Source of the DNA: Alitta virens
Taxonomy: Eukaryota; Annelida; Polychaeta; Phyllodocida; Nereididae
Length of the DNA stretch: 64,000 bases
Assembly (NCBI GenBank): GCA_932294295.1
Contig: OW028573.1
Location: forward strand, 1,622,001 to 1,686,000
Direction: 5' to 3'
Shown in pieces: positions 1-12,800 of this stretch (position 1 is the stretch's first letter; each line of letters opens with the position of its first letter). The position numbers and the translations under genes are program-made. Below the pieces are notes generated by a model. It was not told the origin of the DNA. It was given only the letters and a program-made list of their open reading frames with translations, and ran no database searches.

Positions 1-212
1 GGTCAGTTTGCCAAATGCAGAGAAGTAAATGTACCCTTGGACGTCCTTACCCTGCACTAGCAGTCGATGGCCTGTCAATAGTGGTATTTTGCCATTCTTT
101 GGAAATGTGCATTTTCTGCAATGTATAGTTGCTATGCAGAAAATGTACTGTTCACCCAGTACCATCCCATTTGGTATGCTGTATCGCACATTCTACAGCA
201 ACATCTACATTA

Positions 213-214
<2 letters not shown>

Positions 215-247
<33 letters not shown>
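215..247. repeat. (AT)n microsatellite
   Basis: Uninterrupted AT dinucleotide run of about 33 bp. No gene is recognised around it. Confidence 0.95.
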
Positions 248-249
<2 letters not shown>

Positions 250-3200
250 GTATCTATTTATTAATAAATATTTATCCTGGGTGACATAATCTTACACAAG
301 TTTTCATGTGGCCCAGGTATTTAGAAATAATTGTAAAGCCAAAACCAGTAGAAACCACTATATGATCAAATTTATTTTGTCAGTGGTGGAGGCAATGTGG
401 ATGTCATGTGGAAGTGTATTCCAAAAACTATAAATGTGTAATTCCTTTCTTTTTTTTCTTGTGTGTGAATTAGTGGTTATGACGCACATGAATATTTGAT
501 AGTCTCCCATTATGCAATCAATGGAACCCACATACTTTCAGAATTTACTGAAAGTATCAATAAATTTACAAAGATATCGATATGAAAAAATAAACCAGAA
601 TCATCAACTAGATTATAGGTATGCTGTTTTACACAACAAAAATATGATAACACCGACACTCGTGTACATGGGTGCCATTTATAACATAGTCCAATTGATT
701 GTAGTATTGATTTTAAAGAACTCGAAAGTAATTAGTCATAAGTGTTCCCACCACAGAGTTCAGTATGAGTAACAGCACTAGTTCAGAATACTCGAGAATA
801 CTTTATCTGTGAAGTGCTCTATGCATTGCAAATCGTATCACTTTCTTTTGATACTAAATAAATATGTGATAGATAAAGTTGTCATGCCAGATTTCCCAGT
901 ATATGTAACCAATATATATAACCAATTATATTTTATTTAAAGTATTATATCTCAGCTTCTAACGCTGAAAGTGTATAAATTGTGTTTCATAAAGCTTGCA
1001 AAAGATCTTCACCGATCTGGGTGCTTTCAGATATGGTGTACTTAAATATCATCAGGAAAACTTTGATTTCACCAGACTCTAGACATCGCTTTTTTTTGCT
1101 TTTGTTCATTTAAATGAATCTCACAAATATTCATAGAAAATTCCTGGGAAAGAAGGTGACTAATCATGGACGAATTTATTTGTGATGCTTTGTATGGTTC
1201 CAGGCACCTATGCAGATGAAGACAGATCTGGAGCAATGGCAAATCGAAGGATCAGGATCTGATTGGAAATAATCGAAGACCAATCACGAGCTGTTGTTGA
1301 CATTCCCTAAGCTCATCGCACTTTATTAAGAAACTGAATTCGAGTCTTTGAGACAATATTTGCATATTGTTGATAATGCAATTATCAGAATCAATAACAT
1401 TGCATGAGGGCTGAATTAGGTGCAGGAAAATTAGGAGTTCTCTAATACGGATAAGGAATTCAGAGCAGCCTCCCAAATTTCATTATGTGGTCTGAGTTAC
1501 GTTAAGTATCTTACTTATCATCAATGTCCTTTACAGCCGTTTCACAGACTTGGAAACTAAATGCCAGATGACGTCATGTCAGTCCAGGACTCATATTGTT
1601 GCGGGACTGCCTTTAACCAATTGGAGTCCTGGGTGCACATGACATCCTCTTGCGTTTAGCTTTCCAGTCTATGAGATTGTTTGCAAGTCTATGAAATTGT
1701 GGTAATAATATGGTAATAACATTTAGATATACCTATAGGAAATGCAGCTGTATTGATAGAACGAATCATATAATCATTTTGGTCACTATACCTTCTAGAA
1801 AGAGGAGAGGAGTAACCTATTAAACTACTACGACTCGTGTTGAGAAGTCTCCTTATGACTTATTAGATATATATTGTGATTATGAATATGATATAAATGG
1901 TTTATCCACTAGGCCTCATCCTATGAATGTTTATTTTCCAAGACCAAGCTGTGATATGTCTAAAAGAACTTTTGCTTAATATGGTACTACCTATTAGAAC
2001 CTTTAACCCAATCATGTTAAGGATATTAATAATTTCAATGGTTTTAAATGCACACTTAAACATTATGTTGTAGCAATGTGATTTTATTATTATTATTTTA
2101 TCTTAATATTCCTTGTTTTTACTTCTGCTTTATTTTCAATATCTATTTGTAAATAATGATTAACAGGGTATACACCGTGACCCTGTGTAAATATGTTTAG
2201 TAAATAAATATCCATAAATGTTTGTAGTGATTCGAATGCCCAGAAAAATGTCACATCACATTGGGCCAACAGCAGGCTGACTTGACATGCTCCATTGAAT
2301 GTTATGGAGACATTCTTGGAATCCAAGGCAAATAGTAGATTAGTTCAGTTGCCAGACCGGGCAACTGGGCGAACAAAGTCCTGTCTTAAGTAATGGACAC
2401 CCGAAAAGCAAACTGACCAATGGTCAATTTATGGGTAGCTTGGGAATCTGAGATACAACGTTTGGCATTCCTATAAGGGTCAGTTTCTTTGTCAGAGCCA
2501 AAGAGTCGGACACACTGGCAGAAAGGCATTATATATATTGACCTGAATTCCACATTAGTGTGTGAGAGGCTGTTTTGAAAATGTCTGATTTGTACAGAGA
2601 CAAAACATGACTTTATATTTTGTGACTGACTCACTGACTGACTGATGACTGACTTACTGATGACTGACTGACTGACTGATTGTTAATTACATGAACAGCC
2701 ACTACATTTCCAATGTGAACAAGACTCCTGAGATAGACAAAAATTAAAACATGCGCATTGTATTGTCTACTTAAATAAAGAAAAACTGTCAAAATGAAAG
2801 TCATGCAGTGTCCCACAAAAACAAGATGCACAAGTAGAAGGATAAAGATAGAACAAGTGAGATAAGAGGCTGCTGATTACATCTATTTAAAAGGATGTTT
2901 GATTGCTACGTACAAGAACTGACATACAGCATCCAGGTGAGTGACATTGTCCTACATCATTTGATCCATCTAATAAAAGAATTATCATATTACTCGAATT
3001 ATGCCGATGATTACAGTTCAGATGTAACACAAGAGAATAATTCTACCCCATTAAAAGGCATGCATACCAATAATTAACATCCGATGGAATTTCAGCCAAA
3101 AAGTTACCAAAAAAAAATTAAACAGCCAATCGAGCTAAATTACTTCGAACTACAAAATTGCCTACTCAGCATTTAGACAATTATGAGTTGTCTTTTGTGT

Positions 3201-3870
3201 TTTTTATCTTTCTTAGAAGTCAGTATTCCCCACATAATATTTGTCTGAAGCACAGGGAGTTATATTTTTTTTGGATCAGACAGTTCGTCGATTTTCTATT
3301 CCGCCTTGTCTCAGCCACAGTTATTCTACTGAGTATAACTGCCTCCTTTACTCTATACATACTACTTGTTTCCTGAACTTCCATATGTACAGCTACTGAT
3401 GTATGGCATGGGTATACTTGCAAAAAGTTGCCCACTGTAATTTCTTTATCAATTTAAACACATTCAAATGCTTCTTAACATTGTAGAAAGTGTTATTGCA
3501 GGCCTAAGTGATAAGATCAGACTGTACATATCTATGAAAATAATAGAAATAATGCAACCATTAATAGCTTTACTTATTAAAGTTTCTTAGAAAAATAAAC
3601 TTACTACAACAGATAATTTTCCTTGGTATATCCTCACAACTACCAAAGTGCACAATCATTTAGAATGACTCTAATTAACCATGCATTGGCTATCAAAATT
3701 ATCAATACATTCCAAAGATCAATACATTCCATAGATTTCATTGTATGACATTTTCATAATTTGAATTTTCTTTTTTGTGTACATTAATTGCTATGTATAT
3801 TTTTAACAGTGAGCTTGCAATTCTGCCATTTAAGTCCCCAAGTGTAAGGGATTTCTTTGCATAATTTATT
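248..3870. other. Intergenic or intronic DNA without recognised gene
   Basis: AT-rich sequence with only short open frames that lack similarity to any family I recognise and lack coding-like composition. Apart from the tetranucleotide repeat near 2.65 kb I see nothing to annotate. It could be intergenic or a long intron of a gene entering from the left. Confidence 0.6.
2624..2680. repeat. Imperfect (ACTG)n tetranucleotide repeat
   Basis: About fourteen ACTG-like units interrupted by short TGA and TT insertions. It is a simple sequence repeat with no coding meaning; the reverse strand reads it as a Ser-Val-Ser-Gln repeat. Confidence 0.9.
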
Positions 3871-3876
3871 TGATTG

Positions 3877-4240
3877 AAGTGGTCCAGTTGTTAAATCATT
3901 GATCAGCTCCTTTGAAGGTCATGGGTTTTAATCCTATTCAGGCACTCATAGTGCACTTACACTTACTGTTTTAACATAATTGAACTTTCCTTGCTTATTT
4001 TTATTTTATATTCCATGAATTTACATGTGAATGAATAAAATGAAAATGATATATAATAGATATGAGCTCAAGTTCAAGTGGAAATCATTCATATGATTCC
4101 TGGAATTGGCAGTGCCTTGTACACTGCCCTCAGCTTCTATGCTGAGGCAAGTAAAAGACCCACCATTAGCCTAATATGGCCATATAATTCATCTGACAAA
4201 TCTTCAGACCAATAGAATAGAATAGAATAGAATAGAAATT
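3877..4240 (+). mobile_element. tRNA-derived SINE with AATAG tail
   Basis: The left part looks tRNA-like: the stretch near 3880-3935 ends in a B-box-like sequence (catgggttttaatcc). About 200 bp later comes a tail segment containing gccttgtacactgccctcag and ctatgctgagg, followed by five AATAG units at 4211-4236. Almost the same tail motif recurs in the SINE at 11.24 kb, which supports one SINE family. Exact ends and target-site duplications were not determined. Confidence 0.55.
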
Positions 4241-4379
4241 CTTGACATGGGATTAACTTTTGTGATTTTCAAAAAACTGATTTCAAGTCATTTGATAGTA
4301 AAACATGGCAACTATAAGTACAATCGAAAAAGTTTATTTTTTAACAACTATGGTTAGTAGTTATTATTAGTTCAATACT

Positions 4380-4808
4380 GAGCCCTGACAGCCTGGCCAG
4401 GGCAAAAGTTTGCAGGTGAAGACAATGGTCATAGTATCCTCAGCTGACTGTTGACTCTGTGGCCTTGTCCTGCACGCAACCTATAGCAGTCTGCTGAAGA
4501 GCAAAATTAAATTTGTGCTCATTGATTAGCAGCAGAGTTCAGGCTGGTATTGGCTTGTGTCATATTTGTGGTGAACTGGATCAATGACTGCGAGGCTGGC
4601 AGATTGGCCGGTCCTGGGCAGGAGCACAATTGGGTGATTATCAAGACCACATCACTACTACTCTCTGCCAGCGCATCAGCTGCCTGCCTGCCTCCTGCCT
4701 GCCTGCCTCCGCATCCCTGGCCAGCATCTTCTGTCAGCTCAGCTCAGCAGCCGCAGTCCGCCACAAGTGCCTTGCACTGGCCACCAGGCGCTCACTCACC
4801 TTACACAG
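4380..4808 (+). other. GC-rich island, possible noncoding first exon
   Basis: This stretch is clearly more GC-rich than its surroundings. It contains CTGCCTGC repeats and ends in a good donor site (CAG followed by GTAAATT at 4809). The EF-hand gene downstream begins its start-codon exon with an acceptor at 9819-9820, so it needs a noncoding upstream exon on the + strand; this block is one candidate. No long supported frame exists in it. It could equally be an unrelated promoter region or a repeat. Confidence 0.3.
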
Positions 4809-6210
4809 GTAAATTCCATCACTGTACCTTTGCATTTATTCTTTAATATTTCTACCAAAAGTTGAATTTTCTCTTTGTTACATGTTCTCAGTTTACTGCT
4901 CCACGACTCCAGGCTCACGCACACATGCATTTTTCATGAGCAGGTCCATTTGTGCCATTGATTTGAATTGACTTCGCATATACCTGAATAGAAAAGTAAC
5001 CTAATGCCGAAAAATATGCAAAATAGATCAATATAATCACAGAAATAGGAAGCGATAGCAAGAATCGACAGTTTAGTGCTGTTTGCTGATAATCTCAAAT
5101 GTTAATCATTTACTCAGTTCACTGGAAGACAACGACGAAAATAGCAAATCTATTTCTAAAACTCCATTCTGCTGCAGATCTTTTACAAAAGACACTCCCC
5201 GTAAAAGCAATGATGAAATTCTATCTTTGCCTGCCATGTTGAAATATTACCTTACATAGATACGAGTTATATCGTGCTTTTATGCAGAACAACTGTCTTC
5301 AGCATTACTGTTTTAAAATAATTCCTTTTATAACTTGTAATAAGAAATTCGACCCTTAATTCTTGTAGCAGGCTGGTAGAGTGAAAATTAGCAAGTAAAG
5401 CAAATAGGTGAAGAATTCCATAATATAAATAGACTTCTTCCAGGCATATTTCCTGAGACACTTGATTGCAAGCCACATCTTAGCTCAGCCGTAATGCCTA
5501 GAATTGGAAAGGGGACAATTATATTACTAAGGCCAATTACCTAATCACCAGGTCAGCCATGTCAGAGCAATTGTGTTACTTTGTCACAAAGTTGTAATTG
5601 CTACCAAAGGCCGCCTTGTCTACTTCCTATAAGCAGCCAAACGTTTCAAGAGACCTTCAGAGAATCACAATCGATTTCAAGGTGTACATATAAAGTGGTT
5701 TAAATTAGTTTTCACACACCAGATACATAGTGTCCTTCTAATGGCTTTAAATGTGCAATAAATATGCTTAGACAATCAAGAGAAGCTAACAACAAGGTTT
5801 CCAATGTGCTTATCAAGTAAACTGGCAAAACAAAACTCTCCATATGCTGTTAGACAAGAACTTAAATTAGATGTAAAACCTTCGTTCAAATATTCTTTCT
5901 CATGTAGTATCTGCTATGAATAATGTATCCCTTGAAACATATAGCACTATACATAGATATTTTTGTTAGAATTACTTTCAAAGATATGGTCAAATTTATT
6001 TATCACATCTTCCAATAATTGTGTTTATCACACATCCAGTCTTAAGTATTCTTGAAACTTCATCAAGCCTAGGATATCAACTCAATAAGTGAGTTATTTG
6101 TCATCTGTCCAAAAACCTTTGAAGGGCACTGTATCATAGAAGTGAGCATGTTACATATTATATAGCAGACTTTCTTACGACTTACCTTCTTTGGATTAAA
6201 CATGCTAGTT
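4809..6210. other. Unrecognised AT-rich DNA
   Basis: I see no exon, repeat structure or RNA gene here beyond short chance frames. Confidence 0.5.
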
Positions 6211-6214
6211 TTAA

Positions 6215-7156
6215 AGGGGAACTAACACCTTCAGCACTTTACCTCTCAGATTTTAGGTTTGGTCCATTGGAACACATCTACGCCTATTATAACTTGTATA
6301 TATCCACTGGTAATGTAATATCCTGCATTTATTAGCTGCATGTTGTGAACTACGGAGGCCGCCATTTTCGAGATTCCCGGTGTTTTGCACTCACCGGAAA
6401 TACGTCACTGTTGTTCTATGAGAACCAAGTGCAATCTAACTGCTTGAGTTGAGCAGTGTCAGCAACACACCACCAGTGTAAATTGCAATTGAAATAAGAG
6501 CATGTCACTGTTCTTACCAAGTGTCAAGTAAATTGCCATTGAACAATTTGAGACTATGCAATTATAGAGAAATGTGATGTAAATTAGCCAGCTTTGGTTG
6601 TACACTGAGTTTAGTATTAAATATAAATTTCTTTAAACCGTGCCAATGCAGTGCACAAAATGCTTTTAAGATATAGTTTATCTATTTATGCTTTTTTCAC
6701 CAATACATGTAAATATTTATTTATTTCCGTACCCAAATACAAAGAGAACATAATAAAATGAGACTAAAAAATAATAAAATCATTATAAAAATAGTTATAA
6801 TTGTGAGTAAAAAATATTAATTTTACTTAGTGCAGATCGAGGTAAATTTAGTAGCCAAGGCACAACCACCTGAGTATCTCTTTTATGTAATAGCTCCTTT
6901 AATATGAGTGCCTACTTGCACACTGTCATCTTCACAATTATCATATAATTGCAATCTGTCAATGTGCCAGATCTCATGGTACATAAGTGACGTCACTAGC
7001 CATGGTGCCGTGTGCAATAATGGCGGCCCCCAGCGTTGTTGTGGATGGTACAAAGTTCACTGTTAATTGGCTCCAAATCATACTAAAATTTGACTTTTAG
7101 TCACTTGTATTTACAGCAATGTGTTCTTTGTCATGCAAATTTCCTTTAGTTCCCCT
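6215..7156. mobile_element. TTAA-flanked MITE, 942 bp
   Basis: The two ends are inverted copies of AGGGGAACTAA, each flanked by TTAA (6211-6214 and 7157-7160). That is the target-site pattern of piggyBac and Kolobok-type DNA transposons. Inside, subterminal blocks are also partly inverted: ggccgccattttc near 6358 and aatggcggc near 7017. A palindromic TGACGTCA lies at 6988-6995. There is no transposase frame, so it is non-autonomous. Superfamily assignment rests only on TTAA and the short terminal repeats. Confidence 0.75.
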
Positions 7157-7460
7157 TTAATGTTAAATATGATTTTAAAATCGTGTTAACATTTTAAAAA
7201 TCGTATGAAACAGCGTTAGATGCATGATATTAGTAAAGATAAGTTCTTGGGAATTTGAATTCATAGGAGTCTTCCACAGTTGTATGACATGCTACTAAGT
7301 GAATGACAGGCAATAGAGTGGGCTGTCCAAATTGTCTGTCAGCATGGACTTGTTTGCCAGAGAGCACCTCCGCATAAGGCAGACCGCCATTTTCTGCAGA
7401 TGAAGGGCAATAGCTGGAGGGCCAAAGCCCTTCGCAGATGTTGGCCCATTGCTGGTCTAC

Positions 7461-7500
7461 CCGGGCCCACCCTGGCCCACCCTGGCCCACCCTAGCCCAC
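7461..7500. repeat. 10-bp GC-rich tandem repeat
   Basis: Four copies of ccTGGCCCAC, the first and last with one change each, inside a GC-rich block (about 7430-7680). The open frames on both strands here follow the repeat (Gly-Trp-Ala-Arg-Val type) and are not credible genes. Confidence 0.85.
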
Positions 7501-7699
7501 CACTGGTCCAACGGATCGATGTTGCGGAAACTGGAGAGGGCCCAGTGGGCAGCCCTTGGGCCCTTGGTGTTTGAACACGAGGCAATAAAGACACGAAGCA
7601 TGTACCCCTGGGCACCCAGCAACGCCCTGGCCTTATGACCATACTTACACATAAGTCTAATCTAAGATCTGCCCTTCCATTGCATGATAAGCATGGGGC

Positions 7700-9480
7700 T
7701 TGCACTAGGGCCCTGCACATACAGGCCATGCTGGCAGCTCCCTTCACATTTCCATTCCTCTATCTTCCATCTCATTAATATTCAACAAGTTCGATCTTCA
7801 TTAAACTGCACATACACACTTAGTCCAGTCACTCTAATTGATGACTTTTTGATGCATTTAACGGGGTTTGGAAAACCTGAAAGGTCTGCAGTGGCTCATG
7901 CTATAGTTGAAATATGCATTTCATTTACTCCTGAGTTGCTATTCAGCACTCTCCGCATGGGAGCTGCTGCAGAATTATGGAACGCAGTCCTTCATCCAAT
8001 TTTTAATTTTTTTTTCCGGTGATTAAAATATTCCATTAGGTCTATCTATAATGTATATCTGCTACTTATTCATTCATTGAAGTATCATTCATTGTGTGCC
8101 ATTCATTTACAAATTCATAGGGATTCGTTCATTTCCATTTTGTATTGTATATCAGATGTATCTTTGATACACATATAGGAAAGGTTCCAGTGGTATAGGT
8201 ACTCATTTGGTGTAATGGTGCAGATAGGTCCAAGTTGTACGACTTTTTTTGTATATGAAAGAATTATCTCCTGAAATTGGAAAAATTTACTTTTTTATCA
8301 CATTTCTCAAAACCAATCACTTATGATTAGATAACAACAAACAGTGAATAGTCATGTGAATTCACTCGTGACGTCTTCGCGATAATTATTTCTATTAATA
8401 GTAATGGTTTATTGATAGCTGTATTAATTTTTTTGTCACATATTATCTGTAGTGCAATATAGTGCAACGGATCGAAATCACAATTTGTAATGCTATTTCC
8501 AACCAATCATACGTACATTTTTATTTATTTATTTTGTATGAGATGCTTACAGCACATTTCACTACTAGTGCTCATAAATTCCTCAGCATAGTTATATGAT
8601 AGAAATAATAAAGTAGTTTTTGTGTTGTTGAGCTTACAGACCTCATTTTTCTGGCTTCTGATCTTATGATCACAGAACTGAAACCCACAATTTTCAGCAT
8701 AACAGAGGGAGATCCTCATGCAGTATGGTATGATCGAAAGGTCATGATCAGATAATGTTATAGCATATGAAATATTAATACCATTTCCATAACTGCTAAA
8801 AGGAGTTGAGGGTGAACTCATATGATGATGAAAGCAGTGGACATTCGTTCTTGCAGAAATGTATGATCAATATTATCTATCCAGCATCCAGTGCTTAAAA
8901 CTAAGGTGGCTACTGCACTTCCTATATTCTAGTTTAAGCCATTTAATGGTTCAAAGACCATCTCGACATGAGGATGCACATGGTCTTGACTCTAGGGTTT
9001 AACTCTATGATGATAATGAATATGCCAATAAAGTTGGTTTGTCTTTGATGATGTTATAGGATTTCTTAATTGAGCAACAGGCAGGAAGTAGCCATTCTAA
9101 AGCTGACTTCATTAGCAACAACAGCGCGTCATGGCAGACGACTGCCTTCCGAATTGTTTTAATAATAATGGGACTAATCAGCTTTCAAATCTGTAAAGCA
9201 GACATTAATTGTTTTCTGTTCCTAAAACCTAAATCGTTAAGTGAAGAACTACCATGACAACCGTATCCTGGCAAAAAGATTGTGATGACAGGGACATGCA
9301 TTGTATTAGGCTAAATGTAAAATAGGAAACATTATATGTGATAATGACAAGTAATTCGCTGACTACTTATCATAGCAAGTAAAATCCAGGCAAGTGATTT
9401 TTGAACATCATCAGAGCTTTTATAACCAGGGCATTACGAATTTACAAGTGACCTGCATCAATAAGCATTGTGATAAATAA
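7700..9480. other. Unrecognised DNA
   Basis: No exon or repeat that I can name. Short frames near 7.7 and 8.6 kb show no family resemblance. Confidence 0.5.
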
Positions 9481-9585
9481 ATAAGTGCAATCAAACAGGA
9501 GCGGATTCATATATTTTTCACGGGGGTGGGGGGTTGACAAATTAAAATATATTTCAAGGGTTTCATTAAAATGTACTAGGCCAGA

Positions 9586-9617
9586 GGGGGGGGGGGGCTT
9601 TAAACCCCCCCCCCCCC
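9586..9617. repeat. G-run/C-run palindrome
   Basis: Twelve G, then ctttaaa, then thirteen C: a near-perfect hairpin of homopolymers in an otherwise AT-rich region. It lies inside a roughly 170-bp sequence starting about 9490 that looks like a small repeat element. The run lengths may be unstable or mis-assembled. Confidence 0.85.
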
Positions 9618-9861
9618 TTAAATCCTCTACTGTCAAATATAAATGTGGCTCGTTTAAGATCAATAAAGACCACCAAATAAGGCTGCTGGGCCAGAGTGGG
9701 TAGGCCTAATTGTAGTTAATTGAAGTTTATTAGTTCAATTACAGCAGAGCTCATGGCTGTGCCAGGCTGATTAACCAATAGATTGGTGATGACAGGTTTA
9801 TTTTCTGTTCTATCCTTCAGCTTAACATTCCGGAGCGTCTTCTCGCCAAAATCACCCAAGC

Positions 9862-12800
9862 ATGTCCAACACGGATCTCATCAACGCCATCTTCGGCAAG
9901 ATCGATGTCAACAAAGATGGGGACATCAAGGAGGATGAACTGGTCAGCGTCTTCAAAGGGTTTGATGGAGATGGTGAGTATCACTTTATTAAATACATCA
10001 AAAGAATATAAGAAGTCTATGTTCTGTGGCTCCAGCATTTGGTTTATGGTATCATCTGAAATGGTTTGCTTGAATGATGGCTGAAAACATCCACCATTTT
10101 ATTTCATTAAATTGCTTTTTGTTACTGACACAGGCTGTGGTGGACATCTCTGGAGGTAAAGAAGTAAAAACACAATGTTGCACAATGCACATACTTTAGC
10201 AGAAATGTCCGTGTAAGTTATCCGAGAACGAAAGAAGTTAATTCAGCATAATTCTGTCGAGATGTTCATCCTTGGCTATCTTAAGTGCTATTTTGCTACC
10301 CTGGGACAGGGAATACTTAAACGAGCTCTCAGAGGATTACATAATGTGCCTTACATGGTCTGCATCTTTAGATGATATCTATCTCTCCACCATATTTGAG
10401 AAATTCAATGTTATCATTTCTCCTACAAGTTATGCCTCCCAGGAGTTGAGTATCCTCTAAGAAGCTATACTTAAAATACTTCCTTAGCTCTTTAGATCCC
10501 TCTGAGAGCAAGCTGCTTGCTGCTCTGAGCCTTATGCACCACACCATGTCATGCAGTTGTTGCCATACTGACTTCCAGCCTCAGAAGGCAATTTTGGTGA
10601 TTGCAGGGTCACGCAGCCTGGATGTGTTCTTTCAAATGCCTCCATAGTGCGCTGTGTACACGTGTGTGCTCAGGGATCACAGATCATAGGCAAGAAAGCA
10701 CAGAAGCCTCCTCCCCCATGTTTACCTGTAAAAACACCTATATTCAGGTCTAGTGTAAAGGCATGTGCAGTGGCAATTCACTTACACCTACATAGTACAA
10801 TGTGTGAAATGTAGAGTTACTTTGTGGTTGTCACCAGCAGTTAGTTAACTTGTGAAATATAATTATATGTTCTTGTCACTAACAAGGTTGATCTGAGACA
10901 GGTTGCTACAGTTAACACTTTACATATTTAACTAATTCAGGATTTTCATTTGCCTCAGGGCATGCATTCAAAATATCTTGAAGCAACATGAGAATAATTG
11001 CTCATACACTGTGCCTATATTGAACTATTGGTTTGCCAGAGTAATATGGCTTAACCTCTAGAACACTCAGTATTAGTTATACCATTTGTTTTTGATTGAT
11101 ACAAAGTCCATGGTTATACACTGGACCTAATTAGCCCAATCTGGTGCAAAAATATAGGCCGTCTCACCCACCACCCACAGTTATACATTTAAGTCTCATC
11201 TTTCACAAACTGTATAGGACGACAACTACAATTTTAGGCAGTTGGGTGGTCAAGTGGTAAGACGCTTGTCTGCTCCTCCGAAAGACTCGAGTTCAATCCC
11301 AGGCCTGGGTACCCTTCATGAGCAACATCTCAGCTCGCTGTCGTTCGGGTGAGACGTTAAATTGGCGGTCCCTTGCACTTGGTGTCTATGCTGAGGTTTA
11401 TATAGTTATCCTTTGTAAAATTCAAATAAAAGCATAAAATCACTACATTGCAGGCGATGGACAGGTCTCAAAGGCAGAGTTCATCAGCAAATTCCAGTCA
11501 GCCTTCGGAGGGACACCGGACCAGGGCGGCAAAGTGTTTGCTAAACTGGACAAAGATGGCGACGGGGTCATCTCCATGACGGAAATCGCCAACCTCTTCA
11601 AATTCATGGACGGAGATGGTGAGTTATGCACACTACAAACTACTTCTAATCTGTGTGCGAAATGCATACAACAGTTAACCCTATTACCATGGTACATAAT
11701 ATGATTCTTTTTTCGTTTTTTTTTCCTTCTTTTTTATTATGTTAGGTGCCATTATCACAGCCAATGCTCAGGTGGTTTCCTGAATGAGTAATAAACATAA
11801 TGCATAGTTTGGTAAATGACATGTATGTCTAACTATATTAATTTCATTTTTATTCAAGTATGTGCCAATGTCCATCAAAATAAAAGTATCTATCTATATA
11901 TATAACAATACATATCTGCATATATATAGCAACCATAATATGAAATAATATCTCAAAATTTGGTTAGAGATGACGCCATGTTGATAATTATAGAATATAG
12001 ATGCTAGCCAAATATATTCAGTGTGCCCTTTATGCCTTAACAAAGAATGTGAAAGGCAGATGGATAGAAAGAAAGTATTGTGAAGTTATTTATAAAGAAA
12101 CAAGGAAATAACCTGGCATCAGAATGAAATAGCTTAGGTGTGCAGGATCGAGGCGAGGATGCCTGGTGCTTCCTGGGGAGCTGAATTAGGGGCGGATGCT
12201 GGAGTCTTGCAGAGCAGATGTCTTTTGACAAGCTATAGAAACAACATTACGAGACACCTGAGCCGTATTCTCATTTAAGACAGCACCTGATAACCTTACA
12301 TTGAGAAAAAGCTAGCCGAACGTCTTGTTTTCTTTAGAGGCAGACCTTCTAATTCTCATGCTTCGGTTTTTTGTTTATTTTCATTTTTATATTTTTCCCT
12401 ACTGTCTGTCTCTTCACAATCGGGTTAAGGCTGCGAATTAAAATGGTCTCTTTGTGTGGGCAGAGCGTGGATGCGCCTCCCCTCTACCAATTAGTTCCTT
12501 GCACTTGGTTCCCTCCATTCTCTCAGTTCTCTAGAGCTATGTGTTTCTCTTTTCAGGCAATGGAAGTGTCAGCAAAGCCGAGTTTGTTCAGACATGGCAG
12601 AAGGTATGCACCAATGTCATTGCATCATCCCACGACCACTTCCCCCCCCCCCCTATAGCTTCAATAAAAGATAAAAACTGCTAAATTTAGCTCACCATGT
12701 TTAAATTAATCTGCATTTTCTGTTTGCAGCATTGTTTTCATGGGCTAAATTGGGAAGAAAAAAAAACAAAAAAAAAGAAGAAGAAAAATGAAAAGACAAA

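Noticed and set aside
4550..4846. 98-codon plus-strand frame (Ala/Pro/Ser-rich)
   Set aside because: Composition follows the CTGCCTGC repeats; more plausible as a noncoding exon or promoter block.
7230..7747. Overlapping 140- and 96-codon minus-strand frames
   Set aside because: They are driven by the GC-rich 10-bp tandem repeat (Gly-Trp-Ala-Arg-Val repeats) and have no independent support.
11235..11320. Possible functional tRNA gene
   Set aside because: A and B boxes are present but no cloverleaf can be formed; the SINE body follows directly.
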